Positions 33,996-42,010 of a DNA stretch of 45,480 nucleotides are shown piece after piece (within the stretch, counting starts at the first letter, position 1; every line of letters begins with the position of its first letter). Where the stretch lies: assembly GCA_944382905.1 (NCBI GenBank), contig CALWNU010000043.1:1-45480 (forward strand), given 5' to 3'. The notes beneath the pieces were generated by a model. The model ran no database searches, was not told the DNA's origin, and saw only the letters and a program-made list of their open reading frames with translations. The DNA comes from an uncultured Clostridia bacterium (lineage in GTDB: Bacteria > Bacillota > Clostridia > Oscillospirales > Ruminococcaceae). A program made the position numbers and the translations under genes.

Positions 33996-35369
33996 ATGCT
34001 CTGGCAGCCATCCACCATTGCCGCGGTCGCCACCCCGCTGGGTGCCGGCGGGCTGGGCGTGATCCGCATTTCCGGGCCCCAAGCCATCCAAACGGCTCAG
34101 GCGATTTTTTCCCCCGCCGGCGGCCGGGCGCTATCCCAGTCCCCTGGCTATACCGCCCATTACGGCCGTCTCCACGACGCGGACGGCGACTTTGATGAAG
34201 CGGTCGCCACCGTCTTCCGCGCGCCCCGCAGCTACACCGGCGAGGACGTGGTGGAACTGTCCTGCCACGGCGGGCTGTACCTGGTGCAGCGGACCCTGCG
34301 GGCCGCTTTGGACCACGGCGCGCAGCTGGCCGGTCCCGGCGAATTTACCAAGCGGGCCTATCTCAACGGGAAAATGTCCCTGGCCCAGGCGGAATCGGTG
34401 ATGGACTTGATCGGCGCCGCCGGGCAGCAGGCGGCGCGGGCCGCCCTGGCCGGGCGCGACGGCGTCTTGTCCCGCCGGATTGACCAGATCGCCGACACGC
34501 TGGTGGACTTGGCCGCCCATTTGGCCGCTTGGAACGATTACCCGGACGAAGATATGGAATCGGTGGAACCAGGTCCACTGGCCGCCTGCCTGCGGGAAAG
34601 CCTGTCCGCCTGCCAGGCGCTGTTAGACGGATACGACGCCGGCCGCATTCTGCGGGAAGGGGTGGATACCGCCATCATCGGGCGGCCCAATGTGGGCAAA
34701 TCCACCTTGATGAACCTGCTGGCCGGCACCCAAAAGAGCATCGTCACCGATATTCCCGGCACCACCCGGGACATCGTGGAAGAAACCGTCCGGGCCGGCG
34801 AGGTCACCCTTCGGCTGGCGGACACCGCCGGCATCCGCGATACCGACGATCCGGTAGAGCAGGCCGGCGTGGACCTGGCCCGCAAACGGCTGGCGTCGGC
34901 CCAGCTGATCCTGGTGGTGCTGGACCGCTCCGAGCCGCTGGGTCAGGAGGATTTGGCCTTGCTGTCCGGCCTGCAGGGGCGCCCCGCCATCGCGGTGCTC
35001 AACAAATCCGACCTTCCGCCCCAATGGGAGGAATCCTCTTTACACGGGCTGGTCAGCCGCACGGTGGAAATTTCCGCCCGCACCGGCGAAGGGGCACAGT
35101 CCCTGGTGGACGCCATCGCCCAATTGCTGCATCTGTCGGGAATCGACCCGGCGGCGCCGCTTTTGGCCAATGAGCGGCAGCGCGCCTGCTTGCAGTCTTC
35201 CGCCGCCGCGCTGGAAGAAGCGCTGCAGGCGGTGGATGCCGGCGTCACGCTGGATGCGGTCACCGTCTGCTTGGACGAGGCCATCCGCCCGCTTTTAGAA
35301 CTGACGGGGCGCAAAGTATCCGACACGGTGGTAGACGCTGTTTTTGCCCAGTTCTGCGTCGGCAAATAG
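33996..35369 (+). CDS. mnmE: tRNA uridine-5-carboxymethylaminomethyl(34) synthesis GTPase
   Basis: A 457-aa GTPase that, with MnmG, modifies the wobble uridine of several tRNAs. The N-terminal folate-binding domain begins TIAAVATPLGAGGLGVIRISG. The G domain has GRPNVGKST, TDIPGTTRD, DTAG and NKSD. The C-terminus ends FCVGK, carrying the conserved Cys-Ile/Val-Gly-Lys motif. ATG 33996 follows GAGGAGGAGATTCG. It leads the mnmE-mnmG-rsmG unit of the origin-proximal cluster; the usual jag gene is not directly upstream. Confidence 0.96.
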   Translation: MLWQPSTIAAVATPLGAGGLGVIRISGPQAIQTAQAIFSPAGGRALSQSPGYTAHYGRLHDADGDFDEAVATVFRAPRSYTGEDVVELSCHGGLYLVQRTLRAALDHGAQLAGPGEFTKRAYLNGKMSLAQAESVMDLIGAAGQQAARAALAGRDGVLSRRIDQIADTLVDLAAHLAAWNDYPDEDMESVEPGPLAACLRESLSACQALLDGYDAGRILREGVDTAIIGRPNVGKSTLMNLLAGTQKSIVTDIPGTTRDIVEETVRAGEVTLRLADTAGIRDTDDPVEQAGVDLARKRLASAQLILVVLDRSEPLGQEDLALLSGLQGRPAIAVLNKSDLPPQWEESSLHGLVSRTVEISARTGEGAQSLVDAIAQLLHLSGIDPAAPLLANERQRACLQSSAAALEEALQAVDAGVTLDAVTVCLDEAIRPLLELTGRKVSDTVVDAVFAQFCVGK

Positions 35370-35405
35370 CCGCGCACATACGATCTCTTCAGGAGGAATT
35401 TGAAA

Positions 35406-37298
35406 TTGGAAACCTATGAGGCCCAAAGTTACGATATCGCTGTCATCGGCGCGGGCCATGCCGGCGTGGAAGCCGCGCTGGCCGCTGCCCGGCTGGGGGC
35501 GCGGACCGTCCTGTTCACCATTTCCTTGGACGGTTTGGCCAACATGCCCTGCAACCCGTCCATCGGCGGCACCGCCAAAGGACATCTGGTCCGGGAAATC
35601 GACGCCCTCGGCGGCCAGATGGGCAAAGCGGCGGACGCCACATTCATCCAAAGCCGCATGCTCAACCGGGGCAAAGGCCCCGCCGTCCACTCGCTGCGGG
35701 TGCAGGCGGACCGGCAGCGGTATCATATGTATATGAAGCATGTGGTGGAGTTGCAGGAAAACCTGGATTTGAAACAGGCCGAAATTGTGGAGATCCGGAC
35801 GCGAGACGGCCGCGTCAGCGCCGTTGTCACCCATTTAGGCGCCATCCACCCGGTCAAGGCGGCCATTCTTTGCACCGGCACTTTCCTGCGGGGCCGGATT
35901 TTCGTGGGCGACGTCTCCTACGAAAGCGGCCCGGACGGGCTGCATGCCTCCACCCGGCTGAGCGCGTCGCTGGAAGCCTTGGGCCTTCCGCTGCGCCGCT
36001 TTAAAACCGGCACCCCTGCCCGGGTCCATCGGGCCAGCATTGATTTTTCCCAGCTGGAACCCCAGCCGGGGGACGACCCCATCACCCCGTTTTCCTTTGA
36101 GACGGAAACACCCCTGCACAATCAGGCGATCTGCCATATCGCCTACACCAACGAGCAGACCCACGAGGTGATCCGCCAAAACATTCACCGCTCCCCGCTG
36201 TACGGCGGCAAAATCGAAGGGATTGGCCCCCGCTATTGCCCCAGTATCGAGGACAAGGTGGTCCGTTTTGCGGACAAGCCGCGGCACCAGATTTTTGTGG
36301 AACCCATGGGGCTGGATACCGAGGAAATCTATTTGCAGGGCATGAGTTCTTCCCTGCCGGAGGACGTGCAGATCGCCTTTTACCGGACCATCCGGGGCTT
36401 TTCCCAGGTCAAGGTCATGCGCAGCGCCTATGCCATCGAATACGATACGGTGGACCCGCTGGCGCTGAAACCGTCGTTGGAATGCAAGGCTGTCCCGGGA
36501 TTGTACGGCGCGGGGCAGTTTAACGGCACCTCCGGTTACGAGGAAGCCGCCGCCCAGGGGCTGATGGCGGGGATTAACGCCGCCCGAGCCTGCCAGGGGA
36601 AGGATCCGGTGGTGCTGGCGCGTTCCAGCTCCTACATTGGCACGCTGATCGACGACCTGGTGACCAAGGGCTGTTCCGATCCGTACCGGATGATGACTTC
36701 CCGGTCGGAATACCGGCTGTTGCTGCGGCAGGACAACGCCGACGCCCGCCTGGCGCCGTTGGGATACGAAATTGGCCTGATTTCCCAAGAGCGGTACCAA
36801 AAATTTCTGCACAAGCAGCAGCTGATCCAGCAGGAGGTGGCGCGGGTGGAGCGCACCGTGGTGCCCCCTTCCCCTGCGTTAAACGAACTGCTTGTTTCAC
36901 GTGAAACATCTGCGATTGCCACCGGCTTCCGGTTGGGGGAGCTGATCCGCCGTCCGCAGATCTCCTACCTGGACCTGGCCCCCTTCGACCCCCAGCGCCC
37001 GGACCTGCCCGCCGCGGTGACCGAAGAGGTGGAGATTTTGTTAAAATACGAAGGCTATATCAAAAAACAGCAGCTGGAAGTGGAGCAGATGCAGCGCCTG
37101 GAGTCCAAGCTGCTGCCGGAAGACGCCGATTACGCCGCCATCACCGGTCTGCGGCTGGAAGCGGCGGAAAAGCTGGGCCGGGTGCGCCCGCGCAGCGTAG
37201 GGCAAGCGTCGCGGATTTCCGGCGTGTCGCCGGCGGACATTTCGGTGCTGATGATCTGGTTAGAACGCCGGGAGCAAGGAGGACAAGACCATGATTGA
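35406..37298 (+). CDS. mnmG: tRNA uridine-5-carboxymethylaminomethyl(34) synthesis enzyme (FAD-binding)
   Basis: A 630-aa partner of MnmE. The FAD-binding Rossmann motif is DIAVIGAGHAGVEAALAAA, and the conserved stretches CNPSIGGTAKGHLVREIDALG and TSRSEYRLLLRQDNAD (parts) are clear. The start is probably TTG 35406, 9 nt after AGGAGG (35391-35396); an in-frame TTG at 35400 is too close. A perfect parS site lies inside the reading frame at 36893-36908, encoding part of LLVSRETS. The stop overlaps rsmG by 8 bp. Confidence 0.95.
   Translation: METYEAQSYDIAVIGAGHAGVEAALAAARLGARTVLFTISLDGLANMPCNPSIGGTAKGHLVREIDALGGQMGKAADATFIQSRMLNRGKGPAVHSLRVQADRQRYHMYMKHVVELQENLDLKQAEIVEIRTRDGRVSAVVTHLGAIHPVKAAILCTGTFLRGRIFVGDVSYESGPDGLHASTRLSASLEALGLPLRRFKTGTPARVHRASIDFSQLEPQPGDDPITPFSFETETPLHNQAICHIAYTNEQTHEVIRQNIHRSPLYGGKIEGIGPRYCPSIEDKVVRFADKPRHQIFVEPMGLDTEEIYLQGMSSSLPEDVQIAFYRTIRGFSQVKVMRSAYAIEYDTVDPLALKPSLECKAVPGLYGAGQFNGTSGYEEAAAQGLMAGINAARACQGKDPVVLARSSSYIGTLIDDLVTKGCSDPYRMMTSRSEYRLLLRQDNADARLAPLGYEIGLISQERYQKFLHKQQLIQQEVARVERTVVPPSPALNELLVSRETSAIATGFRLGELIRRPQISYLDLAPFDPQRPDLPAAVTEEVEILLKYEGYIKKQQLEVEQMQRLESKLLPEDADYAAITGLRLEAAEKLGRVRPRSVGQASRISGVSPADISVLMIWLERREQGGQDHD
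36893..36908. other. parS centromere site inside mnmG
   Basis: TGTTTCACGTGAAACA is a perfect match to the ParB binding palindrome TGTTNCACGTGAAACA. It is embedded in the mnmG coding sequence. Confidence 0.93.
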
Positions 37299-38005
37299 CC
37301 TAGAACGAATCCAAACGCTGTTTGCCTCGCAGCAGCTGGAACTGACCCGCCAGCAGGCGCAGCAGCTGGACCAGTTTGCGCAACTGCTGGTGGATTGGAA
37401 CCAGCGCATGAACCTGACTGCAATCACCGATCCGGAAGAAATCCTGATCAAGCATTTTCTGGAACAGCGTGCTTCCCTTTTCCTTTTTGGACCTGCCTCA
37501 GGGATGCCGGTTGATCGACGTGGGCACCGGCGCAGGGTTCCCCGCCGTCCCGCTTTGTATTTGGCGGCCGGACCTGCAGGCCACCTTGCTGGATTCTTTA
37601 AACAAACGGCTGGTCTTCCTGCAAGAGGTGTTGCCGGCTTGCGGGGTGCGCGCCGTCCTGGTGCACAGCCGGGCGGAAGACGGCGGCCATCGGGCGGATC
37701 TGCGGGAGCAATTCGATGTGGCCACCGCCCGCGCCGTGGCCAATCTGCGGGATCTGGCGGAATATTGCCTTCCCTTTGTCAAACCAGGCGGGCTGTTTTG
37801 CGCGCTCAAAGGGGGCGACGCGGACGCGGAATTGGCCGACGCCCAGGCTGCCATCCGTCTTTTGGGCGGCCGGGTAAGCCAATCCCGCACCTATTCCCTG
37901 CCGGATGGCAGCGCCCGCACGCTGATCTGCATGGAAAAAATATCGCAAACACCGACAAAATACCCCCGTTCCCCGGCAAAAATGGCAAAATCTCCTTTGC
38001 GCTGA
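37291..38005 (+). pseudogene. rsmG: 16S rRNA (guanine527-N7)-methyltransferase, frameshifted
   Basis: The product would use S-adenosylmethionine to methylate G527 of 16S rRNA. The first ~57 codons from ATG 37291 (AAGGAGG upstream) give a normal N-terminus ending NLTAITDPEEILIKHFLE. The rest of the protein (LPFSFLDLPQGCRLIDVGTG, LLDSLNKRLVFLQ, TARAVANL) continues only in the +1 frame from about 37469 and ends at 38005. At 37459-37471 the bases CTGGAACAGCGTG would read LDSV, as in homologues, if one A at 37463-37464 were removed. Combined length is about 238 residues, the normal size. It is therefore a single-base insertion, either a true mutation or a sequence error. Confidence 0.85.
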
Positions 38006-38016
38006 TGTCGAACCCT

Positions 38017-38046
38017 GCCAGGATCCGTTGGATCCTGGCTTTTTTT
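38017..38046 (+). terminator. Terminator after rsmG
   Basis: GCCAGGATCC and GGATCCTGGC form a perfect 10-bp stem with a GTT loop, followed by TTTTTTT. Confidence 0.95.
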
Positions 38047-38055
38047 GCGATATTT

Positions 38056-38084
38056 TTGGGTGGCGCAGCAGGTATTTTTATGCT
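38056..38084 (+). promoter_or_regulatory. Possible promoter for noc
   Basis: TTGGGT (38056-38061) and TATGCT (38079-38084) are separated by 17 nt, just after the rsmG terminator. The hexamers are imperfect, but noc needs a promoter here. Confidence 0.45.
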
Positions 38085-38135
38085 ATGTTGGACATAGAGG
38101 GCAGGACAGGCCCACAAAAACAGGAGGGAAACGGT

Positions 38136-38948
38136 ATGGCATTTCCAAGTATCGGCAAAGATCGGGTACGTTCAATTCCGCTGGACCAGATCATGGTCAA
38201 CCCGGCGCAGCCCCGCACCCGTTTTAAAGAGGAAGCGTTGCAGCAGCTGGCGCAGAGCATCGAAGCCAACGGCCTGCTGCAGCCGGTCACCGTCCGGCAG
38301 GCCGGGCCCGGCAAATACCAGCTGGTAGCCGGGGAACGCCGCTGCCGGGCCTGCCTCCTGTTGGGGCATACCCATATCCCCGCAATTGTCAAGGACTGCT
38401 CGATTCAGGAATCCGCCGTCCTGGCCTTGATCGAAAATATTCAGCGCCAGGACCTGGATCCCTTCGACCAGGCCGAAGGGATCAGCCGTCTCATCGGATA
38501 CTGGGGCGTAACCCAGGAAGAGGCGGCGCGCAAGCTGGGCCTTGCCCAATCCACCCTGGCCAACAAGCTGCGGCTGCTGCGGCTGCCGGCCTCGGTACAG
38601 GAGGTCATGCGGCAAAACGGGCTTTCCGAGCGCCATGGCCGCGCCCTCTTAAAGCTGCCGGATGAAGCCTCTCAGCTGTCGGCGGTCAAAGCTTTTTGCA
38701 AAAAGAATATGACCGTCTCCCAGGCGGAAGGCTATGTAGAGGCCTGGCTCGCCAGGAGAAAAATGAAAAAGCCCACGCGGCTGTTTATCTGCAAAGACAT
38801 CCGGCTGTTTATCAACACCATCGACAAAGCGGTCAAAACCATGGAGGAGGCCGGGCTGGAAGTCCAGTCCGTCCGGGAGGAACAGGACTCATACATCGAG
38901 CTGACCATCCGCATCCCTAAGCAGCAGGCGGCCTCCCGGCCTGCGTAA
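38136..38948 (+). CDS. noc: Noc-like ParB-family nucleoid occlusion protein
   Basis: A 270-aa ParB paralogue. The ParB/Sulfiredoxin domain has the CTP-binding motifs LVAGERRCRA and ALIENIQRQDLDPFDQAEG, followed by the helix-turn-helix VTQEEAARKLGLAQSTLANKL and a C-terminal dimerisation region. Its position between rsmG and soj is that of noc in Bacillus, where the protein blocks division over the chromosome. ATG 38136 follows CAGGAGGGAAACGGT; the longer upstream frame lies within the rsmG terminator. A second ParB with centromere function is possible. Confidence 0.87.
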   Translation: MAFPSIGKDRVRSIPLDQIMVNPAQPRTRFKEEALQQLAQSIEANGLLQPVTVRQAGPGKYQLVAGERRCRACLLLGHTHIPAIVKDCSIQESAVLALIENIQRQDLDPFDQAEGISRLIGYWGVTQEEAARKLGLAQSTLANKLRLLRLPASVQEVMRQNGLSERHGRALLKLPDEASQLSAVKAFCKKNMTVSQAEGYVEAWLARRKMKKPTRLFICKDIRLFINTIDKAVKTMEEAGLEVQSVREEQDSYIELTIRIPKQQAASRPA

Positions 38949-39100
38949 CACCGGTCAACAGCGGGATTCCCGCTTTTGATAAATTGGGGGCACCCGCCCC
39001 GCCATTACAAGCTTTCCCAAACCGAAGGAACAATCCCTGCGCTCTTCCCGCCGCCATCGGCCGGAACGGGTGGCGGGGATTTTTCCTTTTGCCCGCCGGA

Positions 39101-39116
39101 TGTTTCACGTGAAACA
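39101..39116. other. parS centromere site upstream of soj
   Basis: TGTTTCACGTGAAACA, a perfect parS palindrome, ends 12 nt before the soj -35 element. ParB bound here could also affect soj-spo0J transcription. The gap 38949-39215 otherwise holds only the soj promoter. Confidence 0.95.
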
Positions 39117-39128
39117 TCCCCGGTTTGG

Positions 39129-39157
39129 TTGAAAGCCCTTCCCCCCTGTGCTATAAT
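39129..39157 (+). promoter_or_regulatory. Sigma-A promoter for soj-spo0J
   Basis: TTGAAA (39129-39134) and TATAAT (39152-39157) are separated by 17 nt. Confidence 0.87.
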
Positions 39158-39215
39158 GAAACATAGAATTCGCGCCGGGGCGTCTTCTCCCTGGCAAAAG
39201 ATGCAGGAGGTCTTT

Positions 39216-40004
39216 ATGGGGAAAATCATCTCGGTCGCCAACCAAAAAGGCGGCGTTGGCAAAACAACTACCACAGTGAATCTGGCCGCCTGGCTGGGCG
39301 CCATGGGGCAGAAGATCCTGCTGGTAGACATTGACCCGCAGGGCAACGCCACCAGCGGGTTCGGCATCAACAAACGCAGCTTGGTCCAATCCTCCTATGA
39401 CCTGCTCATCGGGACGGTACAGGCCGAGGACGTGATCCTGTCCACCTCCTTTCCCGGGGTAGACGTACTGCCCTCCAACATCGCCCTGGCCGGCGCGGAG
39501 ATTGAAATTGTGGAGCTGGAGGACCGGGCCATGCGGCTGAAAAAGGCGCTGGCGCCGATCAAACCGCTGTACGATTTCCTGCTCATCGACTGCCCCCCTT
39601 CCCTGGGGCTGATTACCCTCAATGCGCTGGCTGCCAGCGATACCATCCTGGTGCCCATTCAATGCGAATATTACGCACTGGAGGGCCTAAGCCAGCTGAT
39701 TTCCACCATTCGACAAGTGAAACGCCTTTACAACCCCACCCTGGATTTGGAAGGCGTCCTGTTGACCATGTACGACGGGAGGCTGAACCTGACCATGCAG
39801 GTGGTGGCGGAGGTGAAAAAATTCTTCCCGCAAAAGGTATACCAGACCACCATCCCGCGAAACGTCCGCCTGTCCGAAGCCCCCAGCTATGGGCAGCCGG
39901 TTCTGTACTTTGACCGCAATTCCAAAGGGTCTGCGGCATACGGGAAGCTGGCGGAGGAATTTTTGGAAAAGAACCGCGGATTTGTCCGCAGAAAGGCGGA
40001 ATAA
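39216..40004 (+). CDS. soj: Chromosome partitioning ATPase ParA/Soj
   Basis: A 262-aa Walker-type ATPase of chromosome segregation and control of DnaA. The deviant Walker A motif is KGGVGKTTTTVNLA near residue 11, Walker A' is LLVDIDPQGNATSG, and Walker B is FLLIDCPPSLG. The short N-terminus lacks a helix-turn-helix, as in chromosomal Soj. ATG 39216 follows GCAGGAGGTCTTT; the longer upstream frame would cross parS and the promoter. Confidence 0.96.
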   Translation: MGKIISVANQKGGVGKTTTTVNLAAWLGAMGQKILLVDIDPQGNATSGFGINKRSLVQSSYDLLIGTVQAEDVILSTSFPGVDVLPSNIALAGAEIEIVELEDRAMRLKKALAPIKPLYDFLLIDCPPSLGLITLNALAASDTILVPIQCEYYALEGLSQLISTIRQVKRLYNPTLDLEGVLLTMYDGRLNLTMQVVAEVKKFFPQKVYQTTIPRNVRLSEAPSYGQPVLYFDRNSKGSAAYGKLAEEFLEKNRGFVRRKAE

Positions 40005-40007
40005 GCA

Positions 40008-40862
40008 ATGGCACCAAGAAAAGGAGGCCTTGGGAAAGGCCTGGATGCATTATTCATAGACAATACCACCGACAATGGCCCGGTGACCCTGCGCATTTCG
40101 GAAATTGAACCCAACCGCAGCCAGCCGAGAAAAGAATTCGATCCCGCCGCCTTGGCGGATCTGGCCGATTCCATCCGGGAGCACGGGGTCATCCAGCCGC
40201 TGCTGGTGCGCCCGCTGCCTTCCGGCGGGTATCAGCTGGTGGCCGGAGAGCGGCGGTGGCGCGCCTGCCGCATGGCCGGGCTCAACGAAGTGCCGGTCAT
40301 CGTGCGGGAGCTCAGCGACCACGAAACCATGGAACTGGCGCTGATCGAAAACCTTCAGCGGCAGGATCTGAACCCCATGGAGGAAGCCCAGGGCTACCAA
40401 TCCCTGATGGAAGAATTTCAGATGACCCAGGAAGAAGTCGCCAAGGTCATCGGGAAATCCCGGCCGGCTGTGGCCAACAGCCTGCGGTTGCTGTCCCTGC
40501 CCGAACCGGTGGTCGCTCTGATCCGGGACGGAAAACTATCCGCCGGCCACGGCAGGGCCCTGCTGGCGCTGGATCAGGAAGAAGCCATCGTCAACGCGGC
40601 GCAGATGGCCGTCAAACATCACTGGAACGTGCGGGAAACCGAGCGGATGGCGCAGGCCGCCCAAAAAAAAGAAAAGCCGCCAGCCAAACTGGGAAGGGAC
40701 CCCTATTATACCGAAATGGAACTGGCCCTCACCCAGGAGCTGGGGCGCCAAGTGACCATTACCGCCAAAGGGAAACAGCGGCGGTTAAGCGTGGAATTTT
40801 TCGACTCGGACGACCTGGCGGCCATTGCGGCGAAACTTTGCGGCGGGTCCCGCGGCGAATGA
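40008..40862 (+). CDS. spo0J: Chromosome partitioning protein ParB/Spo0J
   Basis: A 284-aa CTP-dependent DNA clamp that loads at parS and recruits condensin. The N-terminus RKGGLGKGLDALF is the Soj-interaction motif. The ParB domain shows QLVAGERRWRACRMAG and ALIENLQRQDLNPMEEAQG, followed by the helix-turn-helix MTQEEVAKVIGKSRPAVAN. It starts 3 bp after the soj stop, so they form one operon. The complete N-terminal motif distinguishes it from the noc-like paralogue. Confidence 0.97.
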   Translation: MAPRKGGLGKGLDALFIDNTTDNGPVTLRISEIEPNRSQPRKEFDPAALADLADSIREHGVIQPLLVRPLPSGGYQLVAGERRWRACRMAGLNEVPVIVRELSDHETMELALIENLQRQDLNPMEEAQGYQSLMEEFQMTQEEVAKVIGKSRPAVANSLRLLSLPEPVVALIRDGKLSAGHGRALLALDQEEAIVNAAQMAVKHHWNVRETERMAQAAQKKEKPPAKLGRDPYYTEMELALTQELGRQVTITAKGKQRRLSVEFFDSDDLAAIAAKLCGGSRGE

Positions 40863-40875
40863 GAGAAGGTGCACC

Positions 40876-41601
40876 ATGGCTTTTTTTGAAGAAACATTCG
40901 TCCTTTCCTCTTCCGAAGCGGACCTCCACCAGCGGATCAAGCTGTCCGCCGTGCTCCGCCATATGCAGGACGCGGCCAGCCACCATCTCACCGCCCTGGG
41001 CTTTCCACCGCAGCGCATGCAGGCGGCGCATCAGGTCTTTTTGCTGTCCAAGGTAGAGATCCAGTTTGCCGGTTCCCCCCTGCCCGACCAGCAGGTGACG
41101 GTTTTCACCCGGCCGCATCCGCCGAAAGGGGCTTTTTTCCTACGGGAAACCAACCTGGCGGTAGAAGGCCGCACCCTCATCACCGGCAAGGCGGCCTGGG
41201 TTTTGGCCGATGACCGGACCCACCAGGTCCTGCGGCCATCGGTGTTCGACTGGGAGGATCCTTTCGACCCGGTGGAGTTTGACGGCGCCATCGCCCGGCG
41301 GCGGCTGCATGCGCCGGAACACGTTTCCCCGCTGGGGGTTCGCCGCATCCGCTATTCCGACCTGGACGGGAACCGCCATATGAACAACGCCGTCTACGGC
41401 GATATCCTGTTTGACTTTTTGCCTGCGGAGTGGTCCGCCCGGCCGCTGCGCCAGGCGGTGCTGATCTACGAGCACGAGGCCCTTTTGGGCGATGAGCTGG
41501 CCATTGCCGGCGCGCCGTGCGGCATAGACAGCTGGTATCTGGCGGGGCACCGGGACGGCGCCCGTTGTTTTTCGGCCGAACTGCAATTTGACCGTGGATA
41601 A
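40876..41601 (+). CDS. Acyl-ACP thioesterase (FatA/B-like)
   Basis: A 241-aa protein with two hotdog halves. The N-terminal part begins EETFVLSSSEADLHQRIKLS and contains FLLSKVEIQFAG. The second half has the motif YSDLDGNRHMNNAVYGDILFD, whose Asn/His residues are catalytic in acyl-ACP thioesterases. It releases fatty acids from acyl carrier protein. ATG 40876 lies 13 bp after spo0J, so it may be part of that operon, although the functions are unrelated. Confidence 0.88.
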   Translation: MAFFEETFVLSSSEADLHQRIKLSAVLRHMQDAASHHLTALGFPPQRMQAAHQVFLLSKVEIQFAGSPLPDQQVTVFTRPHPPKGAFFLRETNLAVEGRTLITGKAAWVLADDRTHQVLRPSVFDWEDPFDPVEFDGAIARRRLHAPEHVSPLGVRRIRYSDLDGNRHMNNAVYGDILFDFLPAEWSARPLRQAVLIYEHEALLGDELAIAGAPCGIDSWYLAGHRDGARCFSAELQFDRG

Positions 41602-41664
41602 ACTGCGCCAGGCTGGGCATTCTAAAACCGGCAGGACGATTTTTGGAAAAAAGCGCAAAAACTG

Positions 41665-41693
41665 TTGACAAATCTTTTAAGATTGGATATAAT
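41665..41693 (+). promoter_or_regulatory. Perfect consensus promoter for the tRNA pair
   Basis: TTGACA (41665-41670) and TATAAT (41688-41693) are both perfect and separated by 17 nt, about 28 nt upstream of the tRNA-Met gene. Confidence 0.93.
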
Positions 41694-41721
41694 AGTCTTC
41701 GCCTGATATCAGGTTTGAGAT

Positions 41722-41798
41722 GGCGGTATAGCTCAGTTGGCTAGAGCATGCGGTTCATACCCGCAGTGTCGGCGGTTCAAATCCACCTACCGCTACCA
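41722..41798 (+). tRNA. tRNA-Met (CAU), elongator type
   Basis: A 77-nt cloverleaf with acceptor GGCGGTA/TACCGCT, anticodon loop TTCATAC and an encoded CCA. The anticodon is CAU. Elongator features (first base pair closed, ordinary D loop) argue against initiator tRNA. The T stem pairs GGCGG with CCACC, leaving one C-A mismatch at its centre. Confidence 0.93.
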
Positions 41799-41832
41799 AT
41801 TGCATTCTTCCCCGTAGGGGTGGATATAAATC

Positions 41833-41907
41833 GGCCCGTTGGTCAAGCGGTTAAGACACGGCCCTTTCACGGCTGTAACACGAGTTCGATTCTCGTACGG
41901 GTCACCA
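41833..41907 (+). tRNA. tRNA-Glu (UUC)
   Basis: A 75-nt cloverleaf with acceptor GGCCCGT/ACGGGTC, anticodon loop CTTTCAC (anticodon UUC), T arm ACGAG-TTCGATT-CTCGT and an encoded CCA. It shares a transcript with tRNA-Met. Confidence 0.95.
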
Positions 41908-41940
41908 AAAAGGCGAAATCCATGTGATTTCGCCTTTTTT
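41908..41940 (+). terminator. tRNA operon terminator
   Basis: AAAAAGGCGAAATC and GATTTCGCCTTTTTT form a perfect stem with a 5-nt loop, starting directly after the tRNA-Glu CCA end. Confidence 0.93.
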
Positions 41941-42010
41941 GCTGTTTGACGAAAGATATCCGCCGTCCGGGGCATACTGTTAAAGAGTTTGCCAAAGGAC
42001 GGGATGCGAT

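Noticed and set aside
37291..38097. A continuous 268-codon frame over rsmG as an intact gene
   Set aside because: After about codon 57 its sequence loses all similarity to RsmG, while the +1 frame carries the methyltransferase motifs.
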